Source: an uncultured Oscillospiraceae bacterium
Lineage (GTDB): Bacteria; Bacillota; Clostridia; Oscillospirales; Oscillospiraceae
Assembly: GCA_910585735.1 (NCBI GenBank)
Contig: CAJUEU010000066.1
Location: 1-7,120, forward strand
Direction of reading: 5' to 3'
DNA: 7,120 bases
Position 1 is the stretch's first letter. The number at the start of each line of letters is the position of its first letter. This document shows positions 5,556 through 7,120 of the stretch, piece after piece. Both the position numbers and the translations under genes were made by a program. The notes beneath the pieces are model-generated. The model was given only the letters and a program-made list of their open reading frames with translations. It searched no databases and was not told where the DNA came from.

Positions 5556-6134
5556 ATGGAACGCGCCACCCCCGACCGTCGGATCCGCAGGACCAAGGCC
5601 CAGCTTTACGCCGCCTTGAACCAGCTTTTGGCCGAAAAGCCCCCCGAGGAGATCACAGTCACCGAGCTCACCCGGCTGGCCGACGTAAGCCGGGGCACCT
5701 TCTACAGCCATTATAAGGATGTGCCCGACATGGTGGAGCAGATGGAGGCCGAGCTTTTTGCCGAGTTTGCCCAACTCATGGACGCCTATTCCGCCAAGGA
5801 GCTGCGTCAGGGCCTGGGCCCCATTCTGGAGGATGTATTTTCCTACATTCAGCGAAGCTTTGGCCCGGTACCCGTTCACGCTCTCAAGGCGGACCCTGCC
5901 TTCCTGGCCCGGTTCAAGGACCTTCTTCGGGAAAAAGTGACCCGAGAGTGGAACGGACTTTATTCCTTCACCGATACCGAACAGCGGGAATTCTATCTGA
6001 CCTTTTTGGTGGGGGGCGTGGTGGGACTGATCCAACTCTGGATGGAGGGTGGCAGAACGGAATCTCCCCAAAAAATGGCCGCCCTCACTGAATCCCTCAT
6101 CCTCCATGGCATCCAACCTCAGGGAAAGCTTTAA
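5556..6134 (+). CDS. TetR/AcrR-family transcriptional regulator
   Basis: This is a 192-residue DNA-binding repressor-type protein. The N-terminal helix-turn-helix is clear: RRTKAQLYAALNQLL, then ITVTELTRLADVSRGTFYSHYKD (about 33-55), with the recognition helix VSRGTFYSHY. The C-terminal part (60-192) would form the all-helical ligand and dimer domain; FLVGGVVGLIQLWMEGG (150-166) resembles the C-terminal domain of DhaS-like members (TetR_C_8), from memory. ATG 5556 is chosen because AAGGAG ends 8 bases upstream; the in-frame GTG at 5547 overlaps that Shine-Dalgarno sequence. The gene is transcribed divergently from the ABC operon across a 186-base shared region, so control of that operon and of itself is the likely role. 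The inducer cannot be inferred. Confidence 0.93.
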   Translation: MERATPDRRIRRTKAQLYAALNQLLAEKPPEEITVTELTRLADVSRGTFYSHYKDVPDMVEQMEAELFAEFAQLMDAYSAKELRQGLGPILEDVFSYIQRSFGPVPVHALKADPAFLARFKDLLREKVTREWNGLYSFTDTEQREFYLTFLVGGVVGLIQLWMEGGRTESPQKMAALTESLILHGIQPQGKL

Positions 6135-6139
6135 ATATT

Positions 6140-6165
6140 AAAAAGCACCCAGTTGGGTGCTTTTT
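6140..6165. terminator. Bidirectional terminator between convergent genes
   Basis: AAAAAGCACCC-AGTT-GGGTGCTTTTT: a 6-bp GC-rich stem (6145-6150 with 6155-6160) extended by A and T tracts and closed by a 4-base loop. The T-tract on each strand lets it end both the regulator (stop 6132-6134) and the isomerase-like gene, whose stop codon is only 4 bases away at 6169-6171. Confidence 0.92.
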
Positions 6166-6168
6166 ACA

Positions 6169-6945
6169 TCAAAATTGTCCCTGTTTTTCGGTCTCCAGCC
6201 CTTGGGCCCTCAAATATTCCAGGCTCTCCCACGCACAGCGGAAGGGATCCTTTTCCCACCGCTCCTGCTCAATGAGAGCGTAAGATACCCCGTTCCTTCG
6301 ACAGGCCGCCAGAACAGGCGGCCAATCCACCACGCCCTGGCCGGTGGGGATGAGTACATCCCCATCTTCACCGGGCTGGTAATCCTTACAGTGTATGACC
6401 CCTACCCGCCCCCGGTATTTTTCCAACAGCTCCACCGGGTCCCGTCCAGCCTTTACGACGTGGTAAACACAGAGAGTCAGACCCATTCGCGGCACTGTCT
6501 CCAGCAGCCGGTCCAGGGCGGATATTCCCTCCACCGGGGCATAATCGGCCCACACCGGGTGGAAGGAAAGCGTCATACCCTCCTCCGCCAACCGCTCCGC
6601 CATAGCGGTCAACTCGCCCGCATAGCGCTCCAGTCCGGGCAAGGTCATATCCTGCGCCGGAATACCGCTGATACACAGGTCAGTGCCGCCCCATAGGCGA
6701 TTTTGGTTCACCATTCGGTCCCAGCTCTCCCGAACAGCTGGAAATTTATCCTGGACCCCAAGGCAGGTCATGCCATTGTCCCGCAGTGCCTCAGCCACCG
6801 CCTCATCAGGCACGGAGGGATGGACCCACTGGACCTGCAGCGTGGTACAGCCCATGGCTCCGAGCCGCTCCAGGGCCTCCCGAACCTCCTCTGGGGTTGT
6901 GAGCTTTGGTTTCAGGCTGGAAAGCTGATAGCCGATACGGGTCAT
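6169..6945 (-). CDS. Sugar phosphate isomerase/epimerase-like TIM-barrel protein
   Basis: The 258-residue product aligns by eye over its whole length with the COG1082 / AP-endonuclease-2-like (xylose-isomerase-like) barrel proteins that isomerise or epimerise sugars with a divalent metal. Shared landmarks are IGYQLSSLK at the start, VKAGRDPVELLEKYRGRVGVIHCKDY (about 164-189, the usual HxKD motif with His185), PTGQGVVDW (200-208) and ALIEQERW (223-230, Glu226). However, the usual HNHxFEF motif reads HPVWADY (129-135) and the usual ELDxYWV reads TLCVYHVV (157-164), so residues that normally help bind the metal appear replaced. It may be inactive, bind metal differently, or use another substrate. 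ATG 6945 has GGAGGTG 7 bases upstream. It stands alone, with its own promoter and terminator, and no neighbouring sugar genes indicate a substrate. Confidence 0.85.
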   Translation of the reverse strand: MTRIGYQLSSLKPKLTTPEEVREALERLGAMGCTTLQVQWVHPSVPDEAVAEALRDNGMTCLGVQDKFPAVRESWDRMVNQNRLWGGTDLCISGIPAQDMTLPGLERYAGELTAMAERLAEEGMTLSFHPVWADYAPVEGISALDRLLETVPRMGLTLCVYHVVKAGRDPVELLEKYRGRVGVIHCKDYQPGEDGDVLIPTGQGVVDWPPVLAACRRNGVSYALIEQERWEKDPFRCAWESLEYLRAQGLETEKQGQF

Positions 6946-6981
6946 AGCAAGGCACCTCCCTAACTATTTTATCTTTCTATT

Positions 6982-7011
6982 ATTATAGGGTCCGACCCAT
7001 CCCCTTGTCAA
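6982..7011 (-). promoter_or_regulatory. Promoter of the isomerase-like gene with an embedded palindrome
   Basis: On the minus strand a perfect TTGACA (7006-7011) and a perfect TATAAT (6982-6987) are 18 bases apart. The start would be near 6975, with a leader of about 30 bases. Inside the spacer, touching the -10, lies GGGTC-C-GACCC (6988-6998), an 11-base palindrome that could be an operator. Confidence 0.85.
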
Positions 7012-7027
7012 GGCAGTCCGTTTCCTC

Positions 7028-7070
7028 AAAAAAGGAAGCTCCTGACCTCTTATGAGATCAGGAGCTTTTT
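7028..7070 (-). terminator. Terminator of the tRNA gene
   Basis: A 10-bp stem (7036-7045 with 7058-7067), extended after one C-A mismatch by CTC/GAG around TTAT, is followed on the minus strand by a run of six T (7028-7033). It starts right after the tRNA CCA end and separates the tRNA transcript from the isomerase promoter. A TTTTT on + makes it potentially bidirectional. Confidence 0.9.
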
Positions 7071-7120
7071 GGTGGAGACTACTGGACTCGAACCAGTGAC
7101 CTCTTGCGTGTGAAGCAAGC
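7070..7120 (-). tRNA. tRNA-Val (anticodon CAC), 3' part
   Basis: The last 51 bases of a tRNA are present, from position 26 onward; the 5' acceptor strand and D arm lie beyond the window. The anticodon arm is CTTGC-TTCACAC-GCAAG with anticodon CAC, which reads the valine codon GTG. A 5-base variable loop, T arm ACTGG-TTCGAGT-CCAGT, 3' acceptor strand AGTCTCC, discriminator A and an encoded CCA follow. All stems that can be checked pair perfectly. Transcription runs toward the isomerase-like gene and ends at the adjacent terminator. Confidence 0.95.

Noticed and set aside
5284..5596. Minus-strand open frames in the divergent promoter region
   Set aside because: They overlap the ATPase or the TetR gene out of frame and contain the promoter elements of both; no Shine-Dalgarno sequence supports them.
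5517..6116. Minus-strand 199-codon frame opposite the TetR gene
   Set aside because: Antisense shadow of a gene with clear helix-turn-helix signature, ribosome binding site and terminator on the plus strand.

Overview
The window looks like a chromosomal segment of a Gram-positive, anaerobic-type Firmicute, most likely of the Oscillospiraceae (Flavonifractor/Oscillibacter-like). This is inferred from GC-rich codon use, AGGAGG-type ribosome binding sites, sigma-A-type promoters, T-tailed hairpin terminators, a CCA-encoded tRNA and the protein families. No species can be named from the sequence alone.

Layout: (1) the last 40 codons of a CspA-type cold-shock protein on + (to 124) with a strong terminator; (2) a pyrimidine-rich non-coding stretch (about 182-376); (3) a minus-strand ABC operon (437-5369) made of a MacB/LolD-like ATPase followed, after a 187-base gap, by a 1347-residue FtsX-like permease, closed by a hairpin terminator at 377-419; (4) a divergent TetR-family regulator on + (5556-6134); (5) a bidirectional terminator between that gene and a convergent minus-strand sugar phosphate isomerase/epimerase-like TIM-barrel gene (6169-6945) with its own TTGACA-18-TATAAT promoter; (6) a terminator and the 3' two thirds of a minus-strand tRNA-Val(CAC) cut by the window edge.

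The ATPase and permease should form one type VII (MacB/FtsX-like, mechanotransmission) ABC machine. Its permease carries, outside the membrane, two very long runs of xxx(L/Y)xxG heptads. By my count each arm contains 29 heptads (28 to 29 in the second) plus two 11-residue stutters, about 218-225 residues, flanking an 86-residue non-repetitive segment. The equal lengths suggest an antiparallel coiled-coil hairpin about 33 nm long with a tip domain, long enough to reach through a Gram-positive wall. The TetR gene is transcribed away from the operon from a shared region in which one perfect palindrome supplies the -10 box of both promoters, so it is the probable local regulator. The ATPase-permease gap holds two near-matches to the ParB site parS.

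The most rewarding places to look are the hairpin architecture of the permease, the parS-like pair, the symmetric divergent promoter, and the isomerase homologue that seems to have lost family-conserved metal-site residues.
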